NCBI RefSeq assembly: GCF_002831645.1
Contig: NZ_CP025117.1
Span: 2,495,001-2,559,000, forward strand
Direction: 5' to 3'
Origin: Olleya sp. Bg11-27
GTDB taxonomy: Bacteria; Bacteroidota; Bacteroidia; Flavobacteriales; Flavobacteriaceae
Length of the DNA: 64,000 nt
The translations under genes and the position numbers were made by a program. This document shows positions 7,815 through 16,202 of this stretch, one piece after another (positions within the stretch are counted from its first letter, which is position 1; each line of letters opens with the position of its first letter). The notes under the pieces are model-generated. The model searched no databases. It was given only the letters and a program-made list of their open reading frames with translations, and was not told where the DNA came from.

Positions 7815-10295
7815 TTAATTTTTAATAATTTTTTTATGAATAACACCTTTAGGTGTATAAAAATTGATAAAATATAAGCCGTGTTGCATAGTACTCAAAT
7901 TAATAGTATTGTTCTGGATTGTAGTGCTGATAAAAATTTGTTTTCCATTGATATCATAAACAGAAATAGCGGTAACAGTTTCCTGAGTATTGAAACGTAA
8001 TAGACCCGTATTAGTTGGATTAGGATACACACGGATGTTTTCTCTCTCAATATTAAAATCAGTAACGTTTAGAGTGTTATCTATTTCATTTTGATAATAG
8101 TTTAAAGCATTAAGGGTATAGGCTAAAGGGGCGTTCCAGTTTATGGCCACTTCATTAGAAGTGTAAGAACACCAGTTATCCATGTAAGAGGCTGCATTCG
8201 AGTTGCTTGGGTAGGTATTAGTGCAGTTTGAGGCATCCTGTTGACCAGTATGTGGTCCACCTGCCAACATACCAGGTATTGGAGCAGTGACTGCATCGGC
8301 TTCAGAAATCCTGTGATGTGGATTCAATGCCGATTGCTCTCCAAAACCTGTAACATAACAATACCCTGTACCATTTCGACCTAATAAATAGTCCATTGCT
8401 GTATAAGCAGCATCCAAGTAGGATTGCTCATTGGTAGCTTCGTAACCTCTAATTAGGATTAAAATTTGATTAGCGGCAACACCATTACTACCCCAAGAAT
8501 AATCCCAACTGGCTTGGCCCATGGTAATATTCATTACGGAAGATTCGACTTTGGTTTTTAATGCATTGGCATAACTTATTAAAGTGCTACGCGCTGTATC
8601 TGTGTCAATATCTGGAGCTAATACTGTTTCATGAAACAGTATGGAAATCAATGCTAATGGATCAGTGTATTGCCAAGTCGGATAACCATTACCTATAGCG
8701 CTTACATTGATGTCATTTTTATATTGCACATCAGCTGTTGTAATAAATAACTCTACAGCTGCCCATTGAAACTCGTCTGTATTATCAGTACTTCCATATT
8801 GTCCTGTGGTCACATCACTAGGATTTTCGAATAAAACATTAGGGTTTGATTCTGCCCAAGTATAAGCATTCTGTGCTGCATTTAATAATTGAGCACTATA
8901 GCCAGGGACTTCAGTTTCAAAGTTTGAATAAATTCTTGAAGCCATCGCCATTACAGCAGCAAAATTTAATGTAGCGGCCGTACTTTTTTGTACAACATAC
9001 CTGTCTAATGTATAGTCTTCAGGCATGACAATACCAGAGAAATTTAACCCGGTAAGTTTATGATAAACACCGCCGCCGGCAGGTTCTTGCATGGTTAACA
9101 ACCAGTCTAAATTCCATTTTATTTCATCTAATATATCAGGTAGACCACCACCTGTTTCGGGAATATTAATTGCTTTTGATGTAAAGTAAGCCTCATAATG
9201 CTCAAAGGCTGCTAGTAAGGTATAGGTAGAAATTCCACTATTAACGACATATTTGTTATAATCGCCAGCATCATACCAACCTTTAGCCGAGGAGATGAGT
9301 GTTCCTGTAGGTCTTGATGGCGAAGCAGCAGAACTGTGCACATAGACTTGCGTATCTTCATGTCCCATAGCTCGGGCATATTGACCACCATACGTTGCTG
9401 GTATGGAAGTTGAAGCCCTATTGTAGTAAAAATATTTTAAAGATGCTTCCGATATGGATTCATAGACTTGCGTACCAACATGAAATGAAATGTCTAATTC
9501 ATCTGTTTGAAAGGTATAAGTACCAGGGGTGTCAATTGATGTAACATCGATCGTTGCTATATATTCATCAGAATCAGCCCAAAAGAACGGTGACGTTGTA
9601 GTCCCTGATAACATAATGTCCTCATTAGCATTTAATATGGTATAGTTTTTAGATGAAAAAATACTTGGAGCGGCTATATTAATAATCTTATCTTTTCCAA
9701 CAAAATAACCCACCTGATTATATCTTATGTCGTAATCGATTATGTGTTCTAGTGGTTCGCCAAAGGATAACCAATCGATAGTTATTGTACCATTATATTC
9801 TCCGTTACCAGGATTTATAAAAAGAACCATTCCTGATAACTGCGACGCATCAACAGGGCAGGGGCTAGAAGTACAAGAGCTACCATATCCGCCATCTACA
9901 AGCTTGTCACTATAATCAATCTCAAGTATTTGGTAATTCGCATTTGGTGTAATTACTGAAGGCGTTAAACTTGTAACATAACCATTAGTGTCTATTAAGT
10001 CAAGTCTAATCTGTGGATTGTTTTGAGCTTTAATTTTTATATATAATTTTGGACTTGAAGCTGCATTGACATTTATACTACTTCCTGAATTATGGAAGGA
10101 ATAACTTATGTTTTGCCAAGCAGAAGCAGTACCGTCTCCTACAATTTGTAGATCATTGTTATTTATTGAAGATAATAATGACGAATCACTTGTAAAATTA
10201 TTGACTCCTTCATTAAATTGATCACTATAAATAACTTGTGATAAACCAATAAAAGACTGAAGTAATACTAATGTCAGTAATAGTTGTTTTGTCAT
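7815..10295 (-). CDS. T9SS-secreted glycoside hydrolase family 9 enzyme
   Basis: 826 residues. Signal peptide 1-19; N-terminal galactose-binding-like beta-sandwich (about 22-178); cellulase N-terminal Ig-like domain (about 186-275); GH9 (alpha/alpha)6 catalytic domain (about 280-735); T9SS type A sorting domain (about 752-826, RVYPNP start, KKIIKN end). Catalytic features visible: GWYDAGDYNKYV with Asp342 and Asp345 (base), HHR at 660-662, and Glu715 in NEVAINW (acid). GH9 enzymes are mainly endo-glucanases, with some exo-acting members. Exported through the outer membrane by T9SS. It lies next to an alginate lyase gene on the same strand, but no SusC/SusD pair is in the window. Confidence 0.93.
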   Translation of the reverse strand: MTKQLLLTLVLLQSFIGLSQVIYSDQFNEGVNNFTSDSSLLSSINNNDLQIVGDGTASAWQNISYSFHNSGSSINVNAASSPKLYIKIKAQNNPQIRLDLIDTNGYVTSLTPSVITPNANYQILEIDYSDKLVDGGYGSSCTSSPCPVDASQLSGMVLFINPGNGEYNGTITIDWLSFGEPLEHIIDYDIRYNQVGYFVGKDKIINIAAPSIFSSKNYTILNANEDIMLSGTTTSPFFWADSDEYIATIDVTSIDTPGTYTFQTDELDISFHVGTQVYESISEASLKYFYYNRASTSIPATYGGQYARAMGHEDTQVYVHSSAASPSRPTGTLISSAKGWYDAGDYNKYVVNSGISTYTLLAAFEHYEAYFTSKAINIPETGGGLPDILDEIKWNLDWLLTMQEPAGGGVYHKLTGLNFSGIVMPEDYTLDRYVVQKSTAATLNFAAVMAMASRIYSNFETEVPGYSAQLLNAAQNAYTWAESNPNVLFENPSDVTTGQYGSTDNTDEFQWAAVELFITTADVQYKNDINVSAIGNGYPTWQYTDPLALISILFHETVLAPDIDTDTARSTLISYANALKTKVESSVMNITMGQASWDYSWGSNGVAANQILILIRGYEATNEQSYLDAAYTAMDYLLGRNGTGYCYVTGFGEQSALNPHHRISEADAVTAPIPGMLAGGPHTGQQDASNCTNTYPSNSNAASYMDNWCSYTSNEVAINWNAPLAYTLNALNYYQNEIDNTLNVTDFNIERENIRVYPNPTNTGLLRFNTQETVTAISVYDINGKQIFISTTIQNNTINLSTMQHGLYFINFYTPKGVIHKKIIKN

Positions 10296-10408
10296 GATTT
10301 TGGTTTAATAAGGCTAATATGTAATAGGTCTGATTCCTTTCTAATGAATCAAATACAAAGGTCACGAAGTTACTTTAATATTTGAGAAGATTAGAGTGTC
10401 AATTCAAT

Positions 10409-10437
10409 AAAAAAACCACCTTGCTTTCGCAAAGTGG
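10409..10437 (-). terminator. Terminator of the alginate lyase gene (shared hairpin family, copy 1)
   Basis: Read on the minus strand, the arms CCACTTTGC and GCAAGGTGG (10429-10437 and 10416-10424) close a GAAA loop with one G-U pair and are followed by a T-run. It lies just past the alginate lyase stop. Near-identical hairpins occur at 11683-11711 and 14732-14760. Confidence 0.8.
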
Positions 10438-10475
10438 CTTGTAAAAAAGGGTGTTTTTTGTTAATCGTTTATTTT

Positions 10476-11579
10476 TTAGTCATTTTTAGCAAAATACCCA
10501 TCGTTAGAGACTGCGGCATCACTTACAGAGATGCTTCCTGTTTTAAACCACACTTCTGCATAATTACCATCTGCATATTGCTTTTTAATATCGCCACCAT
10601 GTGTTTCTGCTCCAGAACACCAGTTTTTATTAACTTCTGGAGATTTACCGTTGGTTTGGTTATAAGCACCAAGCTTAAAGAAACAACCTTCACCGGTATA
10701 AGCTGCTTGACGTTCTACACCATCTTGACCAATTGGCACAAATAATTTTTGTGTTTGCTCAGGGATATCTGCTTTAGTCGTGTATTCTGATGCGATTAAG
10801 TTTTTAGTAAACGTTTTGGTCTCATGTCCTTCACTAGTAAACGTTAAGTTCATGATTCCCTCTTTGACTTCAATAGTATAGCTAAATGCTTCGCCTAGCG
10901 CAATACCGTCTTTAGGTTCTTCAGGATACGTGTTTTCTTCGGTACCAACTACAGAAAAGTCATTACCCCAAACAGCAGAAGAATAATCCCATCGTCCAGA
11001 ATTATCATCGCCTGCGGTATTGATTTCGTAATGCCAGAATACAGAACCTTTAGTCTGACCCGGATATTTTTTGTAAAATATTTTTAAGGGTTCGTTTTCA
11101 TGCTTATCAGCACTATGAATTTGACCTACCACGACAGCATGAGAGGCTGCAACACGAGCATCACCGGTAGCAGAGACATTCATTACTTTAAGTGTCGCTG
11201 TTAGTTTGTCATTAGCGGTTTTAGGATACCATTTTTTAGTTTGTGCTAATTCTGTTCTAGTATTATTTGAAGTACCGTGTGTATCTCCTCCATTGGGCGC
11301 TTTAAAGACAACCCAGTCACCAGCACTATCGCTGGCGGTGTAAAAGAAGTCTTTGTTCTCAAATTTAGTGGCAATACCAGCATTAGAGCCATCACCTAAG
11401 ATTAATTTCCAGTGCTCAAAAAAGGGAATAACATCACTAGCGTAAACAGTCTTTGGAGCGACTTCTTTTTGGACTGGGGCAATAACAGGTTGTTTAGCCT
11501 CTTCTTTACAACTGTTGACCGTTAGTAAAAGACCAAGCGTAAAGAGTGTTGTTAATGATGGGATAATTTTTTTGTTCAT
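10476..11579 (-). CDS. Polysaccharide lyase family 7 (alginate lyase) lipoprotein
   Basis: 367 residues. N-terminal lipoprotein signal with Cys24 in TVNSC, so probably anchored in the outer membrane. The rest fits the PL7 jelly-roll: R108TEL in NTRTEL, Q153-I-H155 in VVVGQIH, and FFKLGAYNQ (Tyr306) near residue 300-308, the three conserved active-site motifs. PL7 enzymes cleave alginate by beta-elimination; QIH is associated with poly-guluronate or poly-MG preference. The first Tyr of the usual YFKAG motif is Phe here. Own terminator downstream; upstream GH9 gene is on the same strand but separated by it. Confidence 0.92.
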   Translation of the reverse strand: MNKKIIPSLTTLFTLGLLLTVNSCKEEAKQPVIAPVQKEVAPKTVYASDVIPFFEHWKLILGDGSNAGIATKFENKDFFYTASDSAGDWVVFKAPNGGDTHGTSNNTRTELAQTKKWYPKTANDKLTATLKVMNVSATGDARVAASHAVVVGQIHSADKHENEPLKIFYKKYPGQTKGSVFWHYEINTAGDDNSGRWDYSSAVWGNDFSVVGTEENTYPEEPKDGIALGEAFSYTIEVKEGIMNLTFTSEGHETKTFTKNLIASEYTTKADIPEQTQKLFVPIGQDGVERQAAYTGEGCFFKLGAYNQTNGKSPEVNKNWCSGAETHGGDIKKQYADGNYAEVWFKTGSISVSDAAVSNDGYFAKND

Positions 11580-11682
11580 TTTGTTTTAATTTAGTGTCAA
11601 ATTAGTATTTTTTTTATTGAATACAACTGTTGATAAACAAAGATGTTGGGTCTGTTTTACAACGTTGGCTTTCAATTTAAAC

Positions 11683-11711
11683 AAAAAAACCACCTTGCTA
11701 TTGCGAAGGGG
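11683..11711 (-). terminator. Terminator of the epimerase-like gene (shared hairpin family, copy 2)
   Basis: Degenerate copy of the hairpin at 10409-10437: the GCAAGGTGG arm plus T-run is kept, while the opposite arm carries two mismatches. It lies 60 bp past the stop codon at 11771. Confidence 0.6.
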
Positions 11712-11770
11712 CTTTTAATAGTAGTAGCATTCTGTTTTTTAACAAATTCTAAAAGTGAATAACATCAAGT

Positions 11771-12775
11771 TTAATTGATAGTCCAATCATTTTTTAGGTA
11801 GTTAAGGGCCTCTTCTAAGACTTGTTTTGAAGGTTTTGGATTGAAACCTAATTCTTGTTTTGATTTGGAGATGTCATAATCCTGTTTTAGTCCGTAAAAC
11901 ATGTCTAGATAGTGACGTTGTAGTAATGGTTCTTTATTTGTGATTTTACTGCTAAACTCCATCAATCCTGCTACAGTGTATAATACCCATTTAGGTACCT
12001 TTTTTGGTGTTTTTAATTTTAATTCGGGATATAGATTAGCCGCTATTTTTACGCTGTCTTGTAATGTTGTATGTGTTGGGTTGGAAAGAATATAACGGGT
12101 GTTGTTTTTGCCTTTTAACATCGCTTGATAAGTACCAAACGCAACGTCTTTGACATCGACCCAATTTAAGGTGACGTTGGTGTCTATTGGTATTTCTCCA
12201 TTTAAAATTTGATATACCAAATTGTTAGAATAGCTAAGTTTGTGTGCTTGATTACCAATCATTGCAGATGGTAAAACTAAAACAGTTCTTATACCATACT
12301 TTTCACCTAATTCTAAAGCTAATTTATCAGAGTCATTTTTAGAGTTGTAATACCAGTTTCTACGATCTTTATTATAACCAGTATCGACGTTGGCAGGTAG
12401 GGAGGTAAAATCTAAAGAAGCTACAGAGCTGACGTATACTATGTTTTTAATACCACAGGCCTTAGCAATGTCAAATACATTTTGTGTGCCTTGCATGTTA
12501 TTATCGTAAATTTCAACTTTAGGGTTTTTGGCCCACATGCTAAAATTTGCGGCGACTGCATATACATGTGTAACGCCTTTAAACGCCTTTTTTAAAGCTG
12601 TTTTATCCAATAGGTCAGCTTGTACAACTTCACAATCTAAATCTTTAAAAGGTGCTGTGTTATTGATGTCTCTAACCGTTGTTCTTACCTCTAGGTTTTT
12701 AGAAAGTAATAAACGGATCAGATTATTACCTAAATGACCATTTCCTCCAGTGACTAATGAAATCTCTTTGCTCAT
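11771..12775 (-). CDS. NAD-dependent epimerase/dehydratase family (extended SDR)
   Basis: 334 residues, extended SDR resembling dihydroflavonol-4-reductase and 3-beta-HSD-like enzymes. TGGNGHLG at residues 9-16 is the nucleotide-binding glycine motif; VYVSSVAS carries the catalytic Ser region and Y142-xxx-K146 (YYNSK) the catalytic pair. C-terminal helices cover the substrate pocket. The reaction is probably reduction or oxidation of a carbonyl/hydroxyl group on a small molecule, but the substrate is unknown. The Crp/Fnr gene at 12838 lies upstream on the same strand with 62 bp between. Confidence 0.88.
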   Translation of the reverse strand: MSKEISLVTGGNGHLGNNLIRLLLSKNLEVRTTVRDINNTAPFKDLDCEVVQADLLDKTALKKAFKGVTHVYAVAANFSMWAKNPKVEIYDNNMQGTQNVFDIAKACGIKNIVYVSSVASLDFTSLPANVDTGYNKDRRNWYYNSKNDSDKLALELGEKYGIRTVLVLPSAMIGNQAHKLSYSNNLVYQILNGEIPIDTNVTLNWVDVKDVAFGTYQAMLKGKNNTRYILSNPTHTTLQDSVKIAANLYPELKLKTPKKVPKWVLYTVAGLMEFSSKITNKEPLLQRHYLDMFYGLKQDYDISKSKQELGFNPKPSKQVLEEALNYLKNDWTIN

Positions 12776-12837
12776 ATTTTATGTGTTTTTGTTTGTGCAA
12801 AGGTCTGTGGTAATTACATGTGTAAAAATAACATTTG

Positions 12838-13407
12838 TTAGAAAGTGATTTGTTTTCTAATACGGCTTAAGGATTGCGGTTCCATGCCTAAAAATGACGC
12901 TATAGTATCTACGGACACGTTTAGCGCTAGCTGAGGTTGTTGGTTTATAAACTTTAAATAACGTGCTTTGGCTGTTAATGTCTGAAAATCTTTAACGCGT
13001 TCTAACTTACAGTTTAGATGCTCGTTGGTAACCGTTTTTATAAAATCACTCCAGAAGGAGGATTGTGTTTGTAGTAAATCGTAATCTAATTTAGAAATTT
13101 TTATAAGCTCACAATCTGTAATTGTTTCGTAATAATCAATAGCAGGAGTTTGGCTCATAAAACTGTCTAAAGAGGTGAAAAAATCATGCGCTTGTACTAA
13201 ATGTTGGACGACTATTTTACCGTCTATATTTTGATAACCTTTTACAATACCTTTACTTAAAAAATAAACATAGCGTTCAATTTTTCCTGCTTGTAATAGT
13301 TTGGTTTGTGCCGGAACATTTTCACTAATACAATGTGTTTTAATTAAATGGAGGTCAGAAGTCGAGATCTCACATCTCGCTTGAATGTAGTGTAGTAAGT
13401 TTTTCAT
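12838..13407 (-). CDS. Crp/Fnr family transcriptional regulator
   Basis: 189 residues. N-terminal cyclic-nucleotide-binding-like beta-roll (about 20-130, with LLQAGKIERYVYFLSKGIVK) and a short C-terminal helix-turn-helix (VDTIASFLGMEPQSLSRIRK). This compact form with a shortened wing is common among Bacteroidetes Crp/Fnr proteins, which often lack cAMP-contact residues. It precedes the epimerase-like gene on the same strand and could regulate it; the signal is unknown. Confidence 0.9.
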   Translation of the reverse strand: MKNLLHYIQARCEISTSDLHLIKTHCISENVPAQTKLLQAGKIERYVYFLSKGIVKGYQNIDGKIVVQHLVQAHDFFTSLDSFMSQTPAIDYYETITDCELIKISKLDYDLLQTQSSFWSDFIKTVTNEHLNCKLERVKDFQTLTAKARYLKFINQQPQLALNVSVDTIASFLGMEPQSLSRIRKQITF

Positions 13408-13551
13408 TGGAGAGCTTTATATGATCAGGAGAACAGAAAACACATCATTAATACATTTTGTATGTGTTGCAATAAACGAAGATAATTGAAATCCATCTAA
13501 AGTCAATTGTCAATATACACAAAAAGTAAAGTTGATGATTAGGTGTGTTGG

Positions 13552-13917
13552 TTATTTCCGTTGTAATGCAATCATTTGGTTTATCCCCATAAATAAAACG
13601 ATTAATGCTATGGCTCCAATGATAAAATTACCAATAAAAGTAATTTTAAAGGGGTTAAATAAAATTAGAATTACACTAGCCAAAACCCAAGTATAGTCTT
13701 GAATAATAATCCAAATTATAGCTAGTTTTCTTTGTGCTTTGATTTCGTACCAAATAGTAAGCGCAAAGTAGATTAAAATTAATCCAACACTCCAGAAAAC
13801 AGTAGTGTTACTAGTTCCAAATACTGTTGCTATTTGTTGATGTAGTGCTACGATTAATAATCCTGAAAGGCTTGAGAATAATGCATTGATTTTTAAAGTT
13901 TTTTGTAAAGGGTTCAT
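13552..13917 (-). CDS. Four-helix membrane protein of unknown function
   Basis: With the start at 13917 the protein is 121 residues (MNPLQKTLKI...) and has four predicted membrane helices, the last ending in FMGINQMIALQRK. The longer frame from 13956 would add 13 polar residues without support. No family name assigned. It follows the Crp/Fnr gene at 13984-14547 on the same strand after 66 bp and is probably its target or co-transcribed partner. Confidence 0.65.
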   Translation of the reverse strand: MNPLQKTLKINALFSSLSGLLIVALHQQIATVFGTSNTTVFWSVGLILIYFALTIWYEIKAQRKLAIIWIIIQDYTWVLASVILILFNPFKITFIGNFIIGAIALIVLFMGINQMIALQRK

Positions 13918-13983
13918 TTTGTTTAAAATTTTGTTCTTGTAAATTTCTGTAAACAAATGGTATTCTCTCTTGACAAATGATAG

Positions 13984-14547
13984 TTAATTTGTTTTTCTTA
14001 ATCTGCTTAAAGATTCTGGTGTAATACCTAACATGGAGGCTATATATTGTAACGGAACATTTTTAAAAAGATCTGGTGCTTCATCTAGCAAACTAAGAAA
14101 CCTTTGTTTTGCTGTGGTATGTAATTGAGAGAACATGTTTTTTTCTAATAAAGCAAAAGAGTTAGCTAACAACAGGTTGTCAAATTCTAACCATTTAGGT
14201 TCTGTTTTGTTAAGTTTAAAATGAGCTTCTCGATTGATAATGTAGAGTTTACAGTCGGTGATGGCTTGTATATTCCAATGGTTACTGCTTTCAAAAACGA
14301 AGCTTGACAATGAGGTGATAAATCGGCCTTCACTACCAATCCATAATGTGATTTCTTTTCCGTCTACAATGTCATACATTCTTAAATAACCAGACGTTAT
14401 AAATGCCATTTGTCGGCATATTTTTCCTGATTTGAGAAAGAAGTCACCTTTGTTTAATTCTAGAGGTTTAAAGGCAGAAAGGATGTTGTCCATCGCCTTT
14501 TTCTTAACAGCGACTTGACTTAAAATACAGTTTTCTAATTTTTCCAT
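13984..14547 (-). CDS. Crp/Fnr family transcriptional regulator
   Basis: 187 residues: cyclic-nucleotide-binding-like domain at about 20-125 (GDFFLKSGKICRQMAFITSG, DGKEITLW) and a C-terminal helix-turn-helix LQYIASMLGITPESLSRLRK. It is a second, diverged copy of the type found at 12838-13407; the two flank the small membrane protein gene. Likely regulates its own operon with 13552-13917. Ligand unknown. Confidence 0.9.
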   Translation of the reverse strand: MEKLENCILSQVAVKKKAMDNILSAFKPLELNKGDFFLKSGKICRQMAFITSGYLRMYDIVDGKEITLWIGSEGRFITSLSSFVFESSNHWNIQAITDCKLYIINREAHFKLNKTEPKWLEFDNLLLANSFALLEKNMFSQLHTTAKQRFLSLLDEAPDLFKNVPLQYIASMLGITPESLSRLRKTN

Positions 14548-14731
14548 TTCATTATATTTAAAATTATTAAAACCGTTAATTTTAGAGCAGATTTTAATAT
14601 TTAAACCCTTTAGTAAGGTTATAATTTGTGGGTCTTTTTTTTTATAACTTTTTAGAGAGTTTAGATTTGGTATAGTTGAATCTTAACGAAGATAATAGAA
14701 ACTACTAGAAGCCCAAACTTTAGATTAAACT

Positions 14732-14760
14732 AAAAAAACCACCTTGCTATTGCAAAGTGG
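14732..14760 (-). terminator. Terminator of the peroxiredoxin operon (shared hairpin family, copy 3)
   Basis: On the minus strand CCACTTTGC / AATA loop / GCAAGGTGG followed by seven T residues, 36 bp past the stop of the DUF6952-type gene. Nearly identical to the hairpin at 10409-10437. Confidence 0.8.
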
Positions 14761-14795
14761 CTTTTTAGTACTGGTAATTTTTCTCTTTCTTATTT

Positions 14796-15053
14796 CTATT
14801 TATCAATAGATCCTAAAACACGTTTCATAAAGTTATTAACGGCATCCTTTTTAGTTGCACCGTCTTTAATCATTTTGTTAACTTCAATAGCACCATACAT
14901 ATTAGAGATTAATTCTCCAATAACGTCTAGTTCTTCATCTTTAAGAGAAGGTACTTCGGTTAAGGCTTCTAGAGTTTCAATGGTTTCGACGATATAGTCT
15001 TCGTCATTGTCTTCTATAAATTGTGTTAAGTGTTTTATTACTGGTAGTTTCAT
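14796..15053 (-). CDS. DUF6952-type small protein
   Basis: 85 residues, helical, no signal peptide. Conserved-looking stretches are MKLPVIKHLTQFIEDND and DEELDVIGELISNMYGAIEV. In flavobacteria I recognise this as the small protein that follows a thioredoxin gene (DUF6952 family, from memory). It is the last gene of the peroxiredoxin - thioredoxin - small protein operon, 43 bp after thioredoxin. A role in peroxide defence is inferred from context only. Confidence 0.75.
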   Translation of the reverse strand: MKLPVIKHLTQFIEDNDEDYIVETIETLEALTEVPSLKDEELDVIGELISNMYGAIEVNKMIKDGATKKDAVNNFMKRVLGSIDK

Positions 15054-15096
15054 TGATAAAATTATTTTTTAATTTCGCTACAGCGAAAAATGGTTA

Positions 15097-15405
15097 TTAT
15101 GCTACTTCGTCAACTAATTCTTTTAAAACGTCAAATTTGTTAGTCTGTGTTTGATTTACAAATTTCCCGCCTTTAAAAGTCGCGAATGTTGGTAAGTTAT
15201 CTACTGTAGCTAATTTTCTTGATTCTGGAAATTTTTCCGCATCAGCGATAACAAATGTTATATTTTCTAACTCGCCAGCTAATTTCTTAACTTTTGGTTT
15301 CATAATACGACAGTTACCACACCACGTTGCAGAATATTGCACTACTACAGTATCGTTAGCAGCAATAATTTCTGATAAATTGTCTTGACTTAATTCTTGT
15401 AACAT
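15097..15405 (-). CDS. Thioredoxin-family protein
   Basis: 102 residues covering one thioredoxin fold. Active site YSATWCGNC has Cys29 and Cys32 with Asn in place of the usual Pro, which would alter the redox potential; the cis-Pro loop is NLPTFATF. Located 12 bp downstream of the peroxiredoxin gene, it is the likely electron donor that reduces that enzyme in the cytoplasm. A TTTCGCT/AGCGAAA inverted repeat lies in the short gap before the next gene. Confidence 0.93.
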   Translation of the reverse strand: MLQELSQDNLSEIIAANDTVVVQYSATWCGNCRIMKPKVKKLAGELENITFVIADAEKFPESRKLATVDNLPTFATFKGGKFVNQTQTNKFDVLKELVDEVA

Positions 15406-15417
15406 AATATTTGTTTT

Positions 15418-16056
15418 TTAGTGTGAAGCTAAATAAGCTGCAGTTCCTTTTGCATCTGCAGACATAGCGTCTTTTCCTTCTTCCCAGTTTGCAGGACAAA
15501 CTTCACCTTTTTCTTGTACGTGCGTTAACGCATCTACTAAACGTAAGTATTCTCCAACGTTTCTACCTAAAGGCATGTTGTTGATGCTTTCGTGTTGTAC
15601 AACACCTTCTTCATCAATAATGTAAGTTGCTCTGTAAGTCACATTGTCTCCTTCAACTTGAACCGTTCCAGTTTCTTCGTCGTAAGTTTCATTTTGGATA
15701 TCTAAGATACCTAAGATGCTAGATAAGTTACGGTTACTATCTGCTAATATTGGGTAAGTTACACCTTCAATTCCGCCATTGTCTTTTGGAGTATTTAACC
15801 ATGCAAAGTGTACTTCTGGAGTATCACAAGAGGCACCAATTACGATTGTGTTTCTTTTTTCGAATTCTGCCTTAGCAGCTTGAAAAGCGTGTAGTTCTGT
15901 TGGGCAAACAAAAGTAAAATCTTTAGGGTACCAGAATAATACTACTTTTTTATTGTTTTTTTTCGCTTCTTCAAGAACGTTAACTTTAAAGGTGTCACCC
16001 ATTTCGTTCATTGCATCCACATTTAAATCTGGGAATTGTTTTCCTACTATTGCCAT
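15418..16056 (-). CDS. Peroxiredoxin (AhpC/Prx1 type)
   Basis: 212 residues, typical 2-Cys peroxiredoxin: peroxidatic Cys51 in FTFVCPTEL and resolving Cys187 in GEVCPANW. It reduces hydrogen peroxide and alkyl hydroperoxides in the cytoplasm and is regenerated by thioredoxin, encoded directly downstream. First gene of the operon ending at 14796, with a TATATTTG-type promoter element at 16099-16106. Full length for the family. Confidence 0.95.
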   Translation of the reverse strand: MAIVGKQFPDLNVDAMNEMGDTFKVNVLEEAKKNNKKVVLFWYPKDFTFVCPTELHAFQAAKAEFEKRNTIVIGASCDTPEVHFAWLNTPKDNGGIEGVTYPILADSNRNLSSILGILDIQNETYDEETGTVQVEGDNVTYRATYIIDEEGVVQHESINNMPLGRNVGEYLRLVDALTHVQEKGEVCPANWEEGKDAMSADAKGTAAYLASH

Positions 16057-16098
16057 TGGTTTAAAATTTTATAATTAATACATTGTTTTTTCAGTGTA

Positions 16099-16106
16099 CA
16101 AATATA
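16099..16106 (-). promoter_or_regulatory. -7 promoter element for the peroxiredoxin operon
   Basis: Plus-strand CAAATATA equals TATATTTG on the minus strand, 43 bp upstream of the peroxiredoxin ATG. Confidence 0.5.
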
Positions 16107-16202
16107 CATTAGAAGGCAAAAAAAAATAGCCTAATAAAATTTTTAAATCTTATCAGACTATAAATTTTAATTATAGTAAAACGTAAATATGATAATTTAC
16201 AG

